64,000 nt of DNA from a virus. Made by a program: the position numbers and the translations under genes. Of the stretch, positions 22,699 through 30,759 are shown piece by piece. Location: IMG/VR virus record IMGVR_UViG_3300020215_000052, positions 1 through 64,000 of that record. The stretch is one strand, 5' to 3'. Below the pieces are notes generated by a model, which had not been told where the DNA came from, searched no databases, and saw nothing but the letters and a program-made list of their open reading frames with translations. Every line of letters starts with the position of its first letter. Positions within the stretch are counted from its first letter, which is position 1.

Positions 22699-23787
22699 GT
22701 GGCTGTACATCCCATCAACGTGCTTGAGGTCTGCTCCGGCTACGGAGGCCTCGGCCTCGCCCTTGACGTGGCATTGGGAGGCGCTCGCACGGTCTGCCAC
22801 GTTGAGAGGGAAGCATTCGCTGCCGCGACGTTGGCAAGGCGCATGGCGGAAGGCACCTTGGATGAGGCACCTATCTGGTCTGACCTGCTCACCTTCGACG
22901 GCAGGCCGTGGCGTGGAGTCGTGGGTGGAATCGCTTCGGGCCTCCCCTGCCAGCCCTATTCCACGTCCGGGAAGCGATTGGGGCATGCCGACGAGCGAGC
23001 CATCTGGCCGCACTTCTGCCGGGTCGTTGAGGAAGTCCAGCCTCAGTTCATCTTCCTTGAGAACGTCCCAAGGTTCCTTGCCTTTTTCGAGCCGGTCGCG
23101 CTCCGACTGGAGTGGCTGGGTTACCGAGTCGAAACGCCTCTCGTCCTCGGTGCGGACGATGTTGGCGCGAGCCACAAGCGCAAGCGCGTCTTCATCCTGG
23201 CACACACCGGATGCAACGGGCGCAGCGGTCAACTGGCCGACGCCGACCGTCTGCGGCAACGACAATCGCAAGGGGGCAAGCACAACGAGCGGGGATGGAC
23301 TCCAGACGGCGGTGAAGATCTGGCCGACCCCGTGCGCATCGGACGGCAAGCGGGGCGACCGCACGGAGCACTGCGCGCAGGACCCGAGAGCGGGCATGGA
23401 CCTGATGACTGCTGCCATGAACTTCCAGAGACCGACTCCAGTGACAGGTGGCGACCGTGGACCGACGGAGACTTCCCCGGAGATGTGGGCGACGCCGACA
23501 GCCAGGGATGGGAAGGACGGCACAGCGGCCTTTGCCGAGGTGGACACGAATTCGCTTCTTGGGAGAGAGGCGCCCCGCTGGGCCTTTTCGCATGGGGACC
23601 TGGTGACCGACGGTGGGCGGATCCACCCGCCTCAGTCGATCCGCCTCAACCCGCGCTTCGCAGAGTGGCTGATGGGTCTGCCCCTTGGATGGACCGATGC
23701 CGAGCTGTCGGCAATGGAGTGGTGCCACTGGCAGCGGCTATTTCGTTCAGAATACTCGCGGCTCGTGCGGGTCTTGTCGAACTCTGA
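22699..23787 (+). CDS. DNA cytosine-5 methyltransferase
   Basis: GTG 22699 with GGAGGG 6 nt upstream. Motif I LEVCSGYGGLG (9-19), catalytic PCQ with Cys84 (GLPCQPYSTSG), ENVP (121-124) and motif VIII KRKRVFI (160-166) are all intact. After residue 170 the frame reads LADADRLRQRQ... and ends AVGNGVVPLAAAISF, as in many C5 enzymes. The frame one base ahead also reads as a conserved domain (see 23205). It methylates cytosine in phage DNA to evade restriction. The target site is not predictable. Confidence 0.85.
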   Translation: MAVHPINVLEVCSGYGGLGLALDVALGGARTVCHVEREAFAAATLARRMAEGTLDEAPIWSDLLTFDGRPWRGVVGGIASGLPCQPYSTSGKRLGHADERAIWPHFCRVVEEVQPQFIFLENVPRFLAFFEPVALRLEWLGYRVETPLVLGADDVGASHKRKRVFILAHTGCNGRSGQLADADRLRQRQSQGGKHNERGWTPDGGEDLADPVRIGRQAGRPHGALRAGPESGHGPDDCCHELPETDSSDRWRPWTDGDFPGDVGDADSQGWEGRHSGLCRGGHEFASWERGAPLGLFAWGPGDRRWADPPASVDPPQPALRRVADGSAPWMDRCRAVGNGVVPLAAAISFRILAARAGLVEL

Positions 23788-23824
23788 TCTGGTCAGCGCG
23801 GTACGACGGGAGGGCGCAGCATGA
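23205..23824 (+). other. Second coding-like frame over the methyltransferase C-terminus
   Basis: In the +1 frame relative to 22699, residues read WPTPTVCGNDNRKGASTTSG, WPTPCASDGK, RPTPVTGGDR, WATPTARDG and LNPRFAEWLMGLPLGWTD. This WPTP pattern is known as the C-terminal part of phage C5 methyltransferases. Its stop (23822-23824) overlaps the next gene by ATGA, exactly like the other junctions in this operon. Either the real product shifts frame near 23200, or the sequence has an indel there, or both frames are used. Confidence 0.5.
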
Positions 23825-24402
23825 AACAGAAACCATGGTGGTGGAGGCGTCCCATGCTGCGTGACCTCCTGTTCCGTCTGAGCGACGGCCTGCCCTGCCG
23901 GGTCATCCACCAGGTCCAGGGCACGCCGTACCTGGAACGCTACCACGTGGCCAGCGCGGGCCAGGTCAACGTGTACCTGCACCGGTTCGTCGGCGACGAC
24001 GCCCCAGGCGTGCTCCACGATCACCCCTGGCCGCTCGCCCTGAGCCTCATCCTCTGGGGCGCGTACCGGGAGGAGCGGCTGGAGCAGATCCACCATGCCG
24101 TCACCCGATGGAGGGTACTGGGGCCGGGGCGTCTCAACCTCATCCGAGGGAACGACCATCACCGTGTCGAGTTGGTCTCCCCCGAGGTCTGGACGCTCTT
24201 TGTCACCCTCGGCAAGACCAAGGGGTGGGGGTTCCTGACCGGGTTCGGAGGGGCGACCATCCACACCCCGTGGAGGACCTTCCTGGGGGAGGGTGGGGCC
24301 GCCACGCATGATGGAGCAGAGCATGGGGAATGGCGGTGGTGGTTGCGAGCGCCCCTTGGCCGGGACGCAGATGGCAGGGTTGAAGGGGCGGTGGCCCCAT
24401 GA
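23821..24402 (+). CDS. Cupin-like phage protein
   Basis: 193 residues, ATG with GGGAGG upstream. The central region (VNVYLHRFVGDDAPGVLHDH, PWPLALSLILWGAY, RLNLIRGNDHHRVELVSPEVWTLFVTL) has the His-rich strands of the cupin fold, with HDHPW as the likely metal site. This protein type is common next to phage methyltransferases, but its substrate is unknown. It overlaps both neighbours by 4 nt. Confidence 0.7.
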   Translation: MKQKPWWWRRPMLRDLLFRLSDGLPCRVIHQVQGTPYLERYHVASAGQVNVYLHRFVGDDAPGVLHDHPWPLALSLILWGAYREERLEQIHHAVTRWRVLGPGRLNLIRGNDHHRVELVSPEVWTLFVTLGKTKGWGFLTGFGGATIHTPWRTFLGEGGAATHDGAEHGEWRWWLRAPLGRDADGRVEGAVAP

Positions 24403-25181
24403 TGCCCTACGCCAACGGCATGCGTCATGCTGTCCCCGACGCCCTGCGGTCCCCGGGTGACGCCTACATCACAGAGGGGTGGGTCGTGGCCCACTGGCTA
24501 CGTCAGACCCTCTATCAGCCGCCGCCCGAGCTGCTGGTCTGGGATCCTGCCGCGTGCGGGGTTGCAGGCTGGGCCATCGGGAGAGCGCTGGGCCTCGCCT
24601 GGGATCGCCCCTTCCGGCTCTCGGACATCCGGCCTCAGGGGCCCGGGGTGGAGGTGGAGTCCTTCCCCACGGACGGCTCGCCAGCTCCGCGCCCGGAGCA
24701 CGATGGGCCGGTTCTCCTGGCCACGAACCCTCCGTTCTCCGACCTATCCGCATGGATCGTGGCGTGGCGGAGGTCCGCCCGGCTGGGCGACGCGATGCTC
24801 CTCGTCAGCGACTCGGGGGCGCTCACGACGGCGGAACCCCGCGCCTATGGGATGGCCGAGCGGGTCCAGCCCTGCAAGCGTATGGCGTTCGGCCTCACCT
24901 CTGACGACGCAGACCACCTCCGGAGGCTCGTGGCCTCTGGGGAGAGAGCTCCTCAGCCTATCTCTACGGGAAACCACAAGACCGGCCCAACCGGCGAGGG
25001 GATGCCCAGCACGGGCAAGGCACACTGCTTGGGTCTCTGGACCTGGCCGCCGTCGCACTGGAGCGGATCACGAGAGGTCTGCGAGCCGGTCATTCCGGCG
25101 GATCTCTGGATGGGCGACCTGTTGATGCAGCGGTGCGCCGAGGCCGTCGGGCTGGTAGCGGCGAAGCAGGAGGCGGCATGA
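24399..25181 (+). CDS. Putative N6-adenine-type DNA methyltransferase
   Basis: 260 residues, ATGATG start overlapping the previous stop. SAM-binding motif I appears as VWDPAACGVAGWAIGRAL (47-64) with an acidic SDI after it. Motif IV is NPPF (110-113) in LLATNPPFSDLSAWI. The order I then IV fits gamma/N6-adenine enzymes or relatives. DPAACG differs from the usual DPxxGxG, so the enzyme is probable rather than proven. It sits between the cupin and Dam-like genes. Confidence 0.65.
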   Translation: MMPYANGMRHAVPDALRSPGDAYITEGWVVAHWLRQTLYQPPPELLVWDPAACGVAGWAIGRALGLAWDRPFRLSDIRPQGPGVEVESFPTDGSPAPRPEHDGPVLLATNPPFSDLSAWIVAWRRSARLGDAMLLVSDSGALTTAEPRAYGMAERVQPCKRMAFGLTSDDADHLRRLVASGERAPQPISTGNHKTGPTGEGMPSTGKAHCLGLWTWPPSHWSGSREVCEPVIPADLWMGDLLMQRCAEAVGLVAAKQEAA

Positions 25182-25399
25182 TCGGCCGAGTCACCAGCCG
25201 CCAATATCGAGAGCGGATCCGCGCTCTCACGGAAGCGGCCGAGCACCTGGAGAGCAAGGCCTGGGACCAACCGCACCTGGAACCGGGCGAGTGGCTCATG
25301 GCCGCCAGGGCGATCCGGGGACTCCTGCCGCGGCTCTACCGAGCCGAGAGCCGAGCCAGAGCGCTTGAGGCGGCAGGCGATCGTGGGGTTCCCACATGA
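25178..25399 (+). CDS. Small helical protein
   Basis: A 73-residue protein between two methyltransferases, coupled by ATGA at both ends. Helical and charged (RQYRERIRALTEAAEHLESK, WLMAARAIRGLLPRLYRAESRARALEA). No motif; may be a phage regulator or accessory subunit. Confidence 0.55.
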   Translation: MIGRVTSRQYRERIRALTEAAEHLESKAWDQPHLEPGEWLMAARAIRGLLPRLYRAESRARALEAAGDRGVPT

Positions 25400-26375
25400 G
25401 AGATCCCGCCTGGATCGAGCCCTTCGCCGGCTCCGCCGCGGTCGCCCTCCACCTCCTGGGCGGGTCGCCCCCGATCGGGTACGCGGGGAACAAGCGGGCC
25501 GCGGCGCCGGCCATCGCGGCCCGGCTCTGGGGTGACCGGGGAGATCCTGGTCGCATCGTCCTCGCCGACGTCGGCCCCTGGGGCGTGGTCTGGCGGGTCG
25601 CCGCTGGGGGGGGCTGCCCCGGGTTCTCCGCTGCATGGAGGGCTGGCCCGCCATGACTGACCGCGACCTCTGGCACATCCTCGCCGAGCAGGTTCCCGAG
25701 GACCCGATCGAGTTCACGGCGGCCTACCTGCTCGTCCAGGCCCGGCAGGCGCATCACGCTCCGATATGGGTGCGAGGAAGCGCCGGCGGGCCACGCGGGC
25801 TGTGCGACCCCACCCACCGGGCCACGGAGACGTGGGCAAAGGACAGCGGGACCCGGCCCCATCACAAGGCAGCTGGGTCGTCGTGGCAGCGGGAGAACAC
25901 CAAGCCGAGCCACCACGCGGCGCCCCGGGCGAAGCAGTGGGGTGACGCCCTCTCTCGGGCCACCCTCCAGCAGCGTGTCGCCGACCTTTGTGCCCTCCCC
26001 TGGCAGCGGGTCGTGGTCGTGCCTGACGCCGACGCAGCGGTCTCCCTGGCCCGGCGCGGGGATGTGGTCTACCTGGACCCTCCCTACCTCCACGCCAAGG
26101 TGAGGTACGCGCGGAAGGGTCTCCCAACGGAGGACCTGGAGGCGCTGGCGATGCGACCGGCCGAGAAGGGGGCCGTCGTCGGCATCTCCGAGGGATACCC
26201 GCTGCCCGGGCTGGTCCGGCTGGGATGGCTGGTGGAGGACATCACGCGGCACTTCCGGGGCAGGAGGTCTCCCGGCGCGGAGTGGCTTACGAGATTCGAC
26301 CCGTGCTGGTGGGACGGCAGGCAGGCGACGATCTGGTCGCTGGTGGGTCGCGAGGGATGGAGGGCAGCAGCATGA
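25396..26375 (+). CDS. Dam-type (D12 class) adenine methyltransferase, split by frameshift
   Basis: Two reading frames together make one D12-type enzyme. 25396-25605 encodes motif I WIEPFAGSAAVALHLLGG and VGYAGNKR-like residues, then RIVLADVGPWGVVWR. The -1 frame then continues from the 8-G run at 25606-25613 (GLPRVLRCMEGWPA... through 26375) with DPPYLHAKVRYA as motif IV. Unshifted translation stops at 25656. The G run contains a possible G-GGG-GGG slip site, so the shift could be programmed, a mutation or an assembly error. It methylates N6 of adenine, probably protecting phage DNA. Confidence 0.7.
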
Positions 26376-26620
26376 AGCGGACACCAACGACGACGCGGAC
26401 GGTCTTCTTCACCATGGTGAGGCACCCCGTCAATGGCTGGATCCGGGTGGGAAACGCCTACGCCTCCCGCAAGGCCGCCTCAGGGTGGCTGTCGTTCGTG
26501 CGCGGCGCGTGGCGCGGATGTCAAGTGCGGGTCTCGCAGTGCACCCTCCAGTACGTCGGGGGCGTGCTCACCGAGCGGTCGAGGGCGGTGCTGGACCAGA
26601 AGTACAACCTGGACTCCTGA
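26372..26620 (+). CDS. Small hypothetical protein
   Basis: 82 residues, ATG overlapping the previous stop (ATGA). Beta-rich with aromatic residues (FFTMVRHPVNGWIRVGNAYA, KAASGWLSFVRGAWRG), reminiscent of small phage proteins of SH3-like size. Downstream, about 180 bp holds only fragmentary frames, including a coding-like QQEAWSHPEEWRFALRRGAI without a start codon. Confidence 0.55.
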   Translation: MKRTPTTTRTVFFTMVRHPVNGWIRVGNAYASRKAASGWLSFVRGAWRGCQVRVSQCTLQYVGGVLTERSRAVLDQKYNLDS

Positions 26621-26720
26621 CGGGGCGGCGAAGGCAGCAGGAGGCGTGGTCGCACCCAGAGGAGTGGCGCTTCGCCTTACGCCGTGGGGCCATCACGCTG
26701 TGGCTGCCGAAGCCCTCAGC

Positions 26721-26798
26721 GTGAGGACGGTAGGGTGTCTCTGGAGGCTCACAAGGGCGGGGCGGGAAGCCCTGCGAGCGCTGAAGGGGGGTGTGTGA
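26721..26798 (+). CDS. Possible 25-residue ORF
   Basis: GTG 26721 to TGA 26798, ending RLTRAGREALRALKGGV, a pattern typical of winged-helix C-termini. Probably the tail of a gene broken upstream rather than a functional peptide. Its stop overlaps the ATPase ATG. Confidence 0.25.
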   Translation: MRTVGCLWRLTRAGREALRALKGGV

Positions 26799-27703
26799 TG
26801 CGCATGGGAGAGGCGAGACGTGATGTGGTGCCGAATGGCGAGGCGAAGCTCTTCCACGAGGTCCGACCTCGGCGGGGGTTCGGCGACCTCTTGCTTCCAC
26901 CGCTCGTTCAGCGGGCCTGCTCCGAACTGGTGGAAGAACACAACCGAGTGGACCTCCTGCGTGCCCATAACCTCGAGCCACGTAACCGCGTCCTCCTCGT
27001 CGGCCCACCGGGCAACGGAAAGACGTCGCTCGCAGAGGCGCTCGCACAAGAGCTTGGAAACCCGATGCTCGTGGTGCGGTACGAAAGCATCATCGGCAGT
27101 TATCTCGGTGAGACCGCTGTACGGCTCGCCAAGCTCTTTGCCCACGCCCGGACCCAGCGCTGCGTGCTCTTCTTCGACGAGTTCGACGTCATCGGCAAGG
27201 AGCGCGGCGACATCCACGAGACCGGCGAAATCAAGCGGGTCGTCAACTCGCTGCTGCTGCAGGTCGATCAGCTTCCGTCACACGTCGTCGTCGTAACCGC
27301 GACCAACCACAGCGAACTCCTCGACCGTGCCGTGTGGCGCCGCTTTCAGCTCCGGCTGGACTTGCCAGCTCCGGGAAAGGTACAGCGCATTGCGTGGCTG
27401 GAGATGTTCGAGAAGCGAAGCAGGCTCCAACTCGGCTGCACCCACGACCACCTCGCGCGCCGATTGGCTGGCCTGAGCTTTGCGGAGCTCGAGCAGTTCG
27501 CCCAGGACGTCCAACGTCGCTGCGTGCTCACCATGCCAGGTGCGGACATTAGGAGCATCATCGGAGACCGGCTGAGGCAGTGGACGAGCCGCGCCGCACC
27601 TACACCTACCTCGCCCGGGGACGAAGATACTGATCCGCCGTTGCTGATCCAGCCGGAACCCGGCACGGGGCCTGGAGGCATAAAAGGGCCCCGGCCGCCG
27701 TGA
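26798..27703 (+). CDS. AAA+ ATPase (CDC48/SpoVK-like)
   Basis: 301 residues from ATG 26798. Walker A GPPGNGKT (69-76), Walker B CVLFFDEFD (122-130), sensor-1 TATN (167-170) and arginine finger in WRRF (180-183). The region FGDLLLPPLVQRACSELVEE before Walker A matches single-domain bacterial AAA ATPases that are often paired with a protease, commonly subtilase. No S8 protease is beside it here; an SDH/ClpP-like protease lies far away at 62 kb. No GAFTGA loop, so it is not a sigma-54 activator. Probably an unfoldase or remodeller. Confidence 0.85.
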   Translation: MRMGEARRDVVPNGEAKLFHEVRPRRGFGDLLLPPLVQRACSELVEEHNRVDLLRAHNLEPRNRVLLVGPPGNGKTSLAEALAQELGNPMLVVRYESIIGSYLGETAVRLAKLFAHARTQRCVLFFDEFDVIGKERGDIHETGEIKRVVNSLLLQVDQLPSHVVVVTATNHSELLDRAVWRRFQLRLDLPAPGKVQRIAWLEMFEKRSRLQLGCTHDHLARRLAGLSFAELEQFAQDVQRRCVLTMPGADIRSIIGDRLRQWTSRAAPTPTSPGDEDTDPPLLIQPEPGTGPGGIKGPRPP

Positions 27704-27831
27704 GGATTGGCGACCAGGGCCAGGCCCGGGGAGGAGACGGCGCTGCACTCGCAGGAGGTGGGGTTCTCGGCAGGGCCGCGGGAAGACCCGGGGCATGGGA
27801 GGACATTAGCACGCCTCGACTCGTCTGGCAA

Positions 27832-27850
27832 CCGATCGTTAAATGATCGG
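27832..27850. promoter_or_regulatory. Near-palindrome in noncoding gap
   Basis: CCGATCGTTAAATGATCGG, symmetric at 16 of 19 positions, in the 258-bp gene-free stretch 27704-27961. About 30 bp downstream is TTGACT (27882-27887) with a weak TACCGT 18 bp further on. Possible operator with promoter for the small membrane-protein cluster. Confidence 0.35.
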
Positions 27851-27961
27851 CAGACGACCGTAGAACATGAGGCGATTGTGCTTGACTCGGTGCATCCCAT
27901 GCCGGTACCGTTAGGGCAGACTTAACGGCCATCTGGGGGAGGCCAATGCGAGGAGCCGGGC

Positions 27962-28210
27962 ATGGAGGCGGTGCTGGCGAGTCTGCTGCAGCAGGTGTTC
28001 AGCGTATACGGGCTGAGCACGGCGGCGTTGATGGTGCTCGCCTGGCGCTTCGTCGTCCGGCTCGAACGGCGGGAGGAGGAGGACAGGGAGGAGCGGCGCC
28101 TGCAGCGCCAACGTCTGGACCAGGAGGCGATGTCCCAGACGAAGCTCTTGGCGCGTGCTGTGGAGCTCCTGGAGGACATCGAGCGGGCACAGCCCCGGAG
28201 GCGGGCATGA
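27962..28210 (+). CDS. Small membrane protein, holin-like topology
   Basis: 82 residues; ATG 27962 has GAGGAG upstream. Residues 5-32 (LASLLQQVFSVYGLSTAALM...) give one membrane or amphipathic helix, followed by a highly charged coiled tail (RLERREEEDREERRLQRQRL). This N-in, single-span, charged-tail layout resembles BhlA/UviB-type holins, but homology cannot be shown here. It starts a cluster of overlapping small membrane genes. Confidence 0.55.
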   Translation: MEAVLASLLQQVFSVYGLSTAALMVLAWRFVVRLERREEEDREERRLQRQRLDQEAMSQTKLLARAVELLEDIERAQPRRRA

Positions 28211-28422
28211 GCGGCACCCGGGCGGCGGGGTGCCTGTTCGTGATCGCGGCGCTGCTCATGGCGCTGGCGTGGCTGCAGGCCGTGAGGCTGAGTCGCACTG
28301 AGGCGGCGCCGATGGCCGCTCCCGGGATTGGACGGGACAGCTCCGGCGAGCTTACCAGCGGCCTTGCAACCGAGCCCAGCACGGCCACCCGGTGGCTTAC
28401 GCAGGCCAGGGGCGAGCCGTGA
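28207..28422 (+). CDS. Small membrane or exported protein
   Basis: 71 residues, ATG overlapping the previous stop. Residues 5-24 (RAAGCLFVIAALLMALAWLQ) form a membrane helix. The remainder is a Ser/Thr/Pro-rich periplasmic-looking tail. Function unknown; member of the membrane-protein cluster. Confidence 0.5.
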   Translation: MSGTRAAGCLFVIAALLMALAWLQAVRLSRTEAAPMAAPGIGRDSSGELTSGLATEPSTATRWLTQARGEP

Positions 28423-28586
28423 GGCTTGCGCTCGTGGGCGCCCTCCTCCTCGGAGCGTGTACCCCCGAGGAACCGGAGGAGGTCTGCCCGTGCTACCTGG
28501 TCCGCTGCCGGCCGAAGTGCCCGACCGGGACCATGGCTGAGATCCCGGTGAGAGAGCCGACGGAAGGAGGGACGGGTGGACCGTAG
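28419..28586 (+). CDS. Small Cys-rich lipoprotein
   Basis: 55 residues, GTG start overlapping the previous stop. VRLALVGALLLGAC ends in a lipobox with lipidated Cys14. The mature part is short, acidic, then Cys/Pro-rich (EVCPCYLVRCRPKCPTG). Size and lipobox resemble o-spanin (Rz1) proteins, and superinfection lipoproteins are an alternative. Confidence 0.55.
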   Translation: MRLALVGALLLGACTPEEPEEVCPCYLVRCRPKCPTGTMAEIPVREPTEGGTGGP

Positions 28587-28614
28587 GCGGACGGCACACT
28601 CGACGGAGGATCCC

Positions 28615-28773
28615 ATGGTGACGCACGACGCTCTGCTGGTGTCTCTCTGGGTGGGATGTCTCCTCGTCGCCTACTTCGTCGGGGTCCTCAGCGGGATGGC
28701 CTCCGTCTTTGGGGAGTGGCGCAGGGCCGATGAGGGCCATGAAGCGCTGAAGCGGCAGAGCGAGGAGGGATGA
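28615..28773 (+). CDS. Small single-pass membrane protein
   Basis: 52 residues; ATG 28615 with GGAGGATC upstream (an in-frame GTG at 28576 lacks one). Residues 6-29 (ALLVSLWVGCLLVAYFVGVL) are a membrane helix, followed by a charged tail FGEWRRADEGHEALKRQ. Candidate holin or lysis regulator by position only. Confidence 0.5.
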   Translation: MVTHDALLVSLWVGCLLVAYFVGVLSGMASVFGEWRRADEGHEALKRQSEEG

Positions 28774-29075
28774 TGCGCCGCTACCCTCCCCCAGGCCAAT
28801 GGGGCATCGGCCTCGACCCCCGGGCGAGGGGGTTCGACTCGATCGTCCCCCTCCACCGGAACGCCCTCGGATTCGCCTTGATGCGGAGCATGGAGATGCG
28901 GAGGACCGAGCCCCTTCCCCTGCGGATGCGGATGGTGCGCCCCGCGCTGGTGGCGCTCGCCTTCCTGGCGGGGTTGCTCCTCGGCTGCTCCGGAGCTGGC
29001 GCCTTCACGGTGCCGGGACCCGAGGAGCCTACTCCGACGCCCTGCGAGCGGCCGAGGTGCGGGGGGAGGCGATGA
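28770..29075 (+). CDS. Lipoprotein-like protein with internal lipobox
   Basis: 101 residues from ATG 28770 (overlap with previous stop). Residues 54-73 (RMVRPALVALAFLAGLLLGC) are a textbook lipoprotein signal, but they start 53 residues in. Internal ATGs at 28926 or 28932 would give a short lipoprotein. The N-terminal half (QWGIGLDPRARGFDSIV) may be a separate peptide fused in frame. Confidence 0.45.
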   Translation: MMRRYPPPGQWGIGLDPRARGFDSIVPLHRNALGFALMRSMEMRRTEPLPLRMRMVRPALVALAFLAGLLLGCSGAGAFTVPGPEEPTPTPCERPRCGGRR

Positions 29076-29263
29076 ACCTGTGCGAGGCCTGTCGCTACCG
29101 CGCCGAGAGCCGGCGTCGGGTGGAGGAGCGGAAGGGGCGCCCGATCCTGGACCCAGCGCCGCGGGCCGAGTGCAAGCTGCACGAGGGGTACGGGGTAGAA
29201 CCGGCAGAGAGCCTGGCGCGGTGCAGGGACTTTGAAGCTCGGGGTGACGGGGGTGAGCAGTAG
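29072..29263 (+). CDS. Small Cys-containing protein
   Basis: 63 residues, ATGA overlap. LCEACRYRAESRRR has C-x2-C, with further Cys in AECKLHEGYG and ARCRDFE, giving a four-Cys zinc-site layout common in small phage proteins. Function unknown. Confidence 0.55.
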   Translation: MNLCEACRYRAESRRRVEERKGRPILDPAPRAECKLHEGYGVEPAESLARCRDFEARGDGGEQ

Positions 29264-29343
29264 AGGGGGCAGCCCGTCGGGGCGGCCCGAGCACCGCCAG
29301 GTTGTGGCATGTGCAACGGTAGAGCGATCGTTCGGAGGGCAGC

Positions 29344-30759
29344 GTGGGCAGCGAGCCATTGGCCATCGAGGACCTTCTGCCGGACCCTCGCAACCCGAGG
29401 CGTATCTCTGACCCAGCGCTGGAGGGACTCCAAGCCAGCCTCCGTGCGTTCGGCGATGTTTCCTTGTGCTGGAATCGTCGCACCGGGGAGATGGTCTCGG
29501 GCCACCAGCGGCTCGCCGCGCTCAAGGCGGAAGCCAAGCGCCGAGGCAGTGCCCTCGCCATCCACGAGCGCGGAGACGAGCGCGCCGACATCGTGCTGCC
29601 CGCCGGCAATGGGATGCCTGAGGAGCGGTTCAACCTGCGGATCGTAGACTGGGACAGGGCGACGCAGACGGCCGCCAACCTGGCGGCGAACAACCCCGGC
29701 ATCTCGGGCGAGTTCACGCCGGACGTTGGCGCGCTGCTGGAAGAGGTGGAGGCGTCGTTCCCGGAGTTGTACGACGATTTGAAGCTGGCGGAGATCCTCG
29801 AAGAGTTGGGGGAGGAGACCTCGACCGAGAGCAAGCCCGAGGCGGGAGAGGGACCGGAAGCGCAAGTGGACCGGGCTGCGGAGCTTGCCGAGGCATGGGG
29901 AACGGCGCGTGGGCAGGTGTGGGAGGCGGGGCGGCATCGCGTGATGTGTGGGGACTGCCGAGATCCCGATGACGTGGCGCGCCTCCTCGATGGGCGCAAG
30001 GTCAACGTGGCGTTCACGTCGCCGCCCTACGCATCACAGCGCAAGTACGACGAGGAAAGCGGGTTCAAGCCCATCCACCCCGATGCCTATGTGGACTGGT
30101 TCGAGGCGGTGCAGGCGAACGTCCGCGGCGTGCTCGCTGACGATGGCTCCTGGTTCGTCAACATCAAGGAGCATTGCGACGACGGCCAGCGCCACCTCTA
30201 CGTCAAGGATCTGACCATCGCGCACGTTCGGCGGTGGGGATGGCGGTTCGTGGATGAACTGGTCTGGGTCCACAACGGACTGCCCGGTGCTTGGGATAAC
30301 CGATTCAAAAACCAGTGGGAGCCCGTCTTCCACTTCTCGGGCGGGAGGGCCATCAAGTTCAGCCCGAGGACGGTTGCAAACGCTTCTGAAGTTGCATTTA
30401 AGTACAAGGGCAAGTTGAAGGCCAGCGCGACAGGCAACCCGATCTCCTGGTCCGGATCAGACGTCGACCGAACGGAGGGCATCGCGCTCCCGGGGAACGC
30501 TCTGCAACTGGGCAAGTCGCGGGAGCAGAATGCGCATGAGGCGGTCTTCCCCGTCGGTCTACCCTCCTTCTTCATCCGCGCCTACTCCGACCCCGGCGAC
30601 TTCATCTTCGATCCCTTCCTCGGGAGCGGCACGACCGTCGTAGCCGCCGAGCAGGAAGGGCGCGTCGGGATGGGGATGGAGTTGTCGCCCAAATACCTTG
30701 GCGTCATTCTGGAGAGGCTGTCTCAGATGGGCCTCACCCCGCGCAAGGTGGAGGGCTGA
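29344..30759 (+). CDS. ParB-domain DNA methyltransferase
   Basis: 471 residues, GTG start with GGAGGG 5 nt upstream. Residues 1-110 are a ParB/Srx-like domain (LLPDPRNPRRISDPALEGLQ, VSGHQRLAALKAEAK). Residues 190-471 are a beta-class methyltransferase with motif IV TSPPYAS (225-231) and motif I DPFLGSGTTVVAAE near the C-terminus. SPPY favours N4-cytosine, though N6-adenine is possible. This fusion is common next to phage terminase genes. Its stop overlaps the small terminase ATG by one base. Confidence 0.85.
   Translation: MGSEPLAIEDLLPDPRNPRRISDPALEGLQASLRAFGDVSLCWNRRTGEMVSGHQRLAALKAEAKRRGSALAIHERGDERADIVLPAGNGMPEERFNLRIVDWDRATQTAANLAANNPGISGEFTPDVGALLEEVEASFPELYDDLKLAEILEELGEETSTESKPEAGEGPEAQVDRAAELAEAWGTARGQVWEAGRHRVMCGDCRDPDDVARLLDGRKVNVAFTSPPYASQRKYDEESGFKPIHPDAYVDWFEAVQANVRGVLADDGSWFVNIKEHCDDGQRHLYVKDLTIAHVRRWGWRFVDELVWVHNGLPGAWDNRFKNQWEPVFHFSGGRAIKFSPRTVANASEVAFKYKGKLKASATGNPISWSGSDVDRTEGIALPGNALQLGKSREQNAHEAVFPVGLPSFFIRAYSDPGDFIFDPFLGSGTTVVAAEQEGRVGMGMELSPKYLGVILERLSQMGLTPRKVEG

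Noticed and set aside
26798-27703. AAA+ ATPase as the missing sigma-54 activator
   Set aside because: It lacks the GAFTGA loop and receiver or Fis-type parts; Walker and pre-Walker sequence match CDC48/SpoVK-like ATPases.
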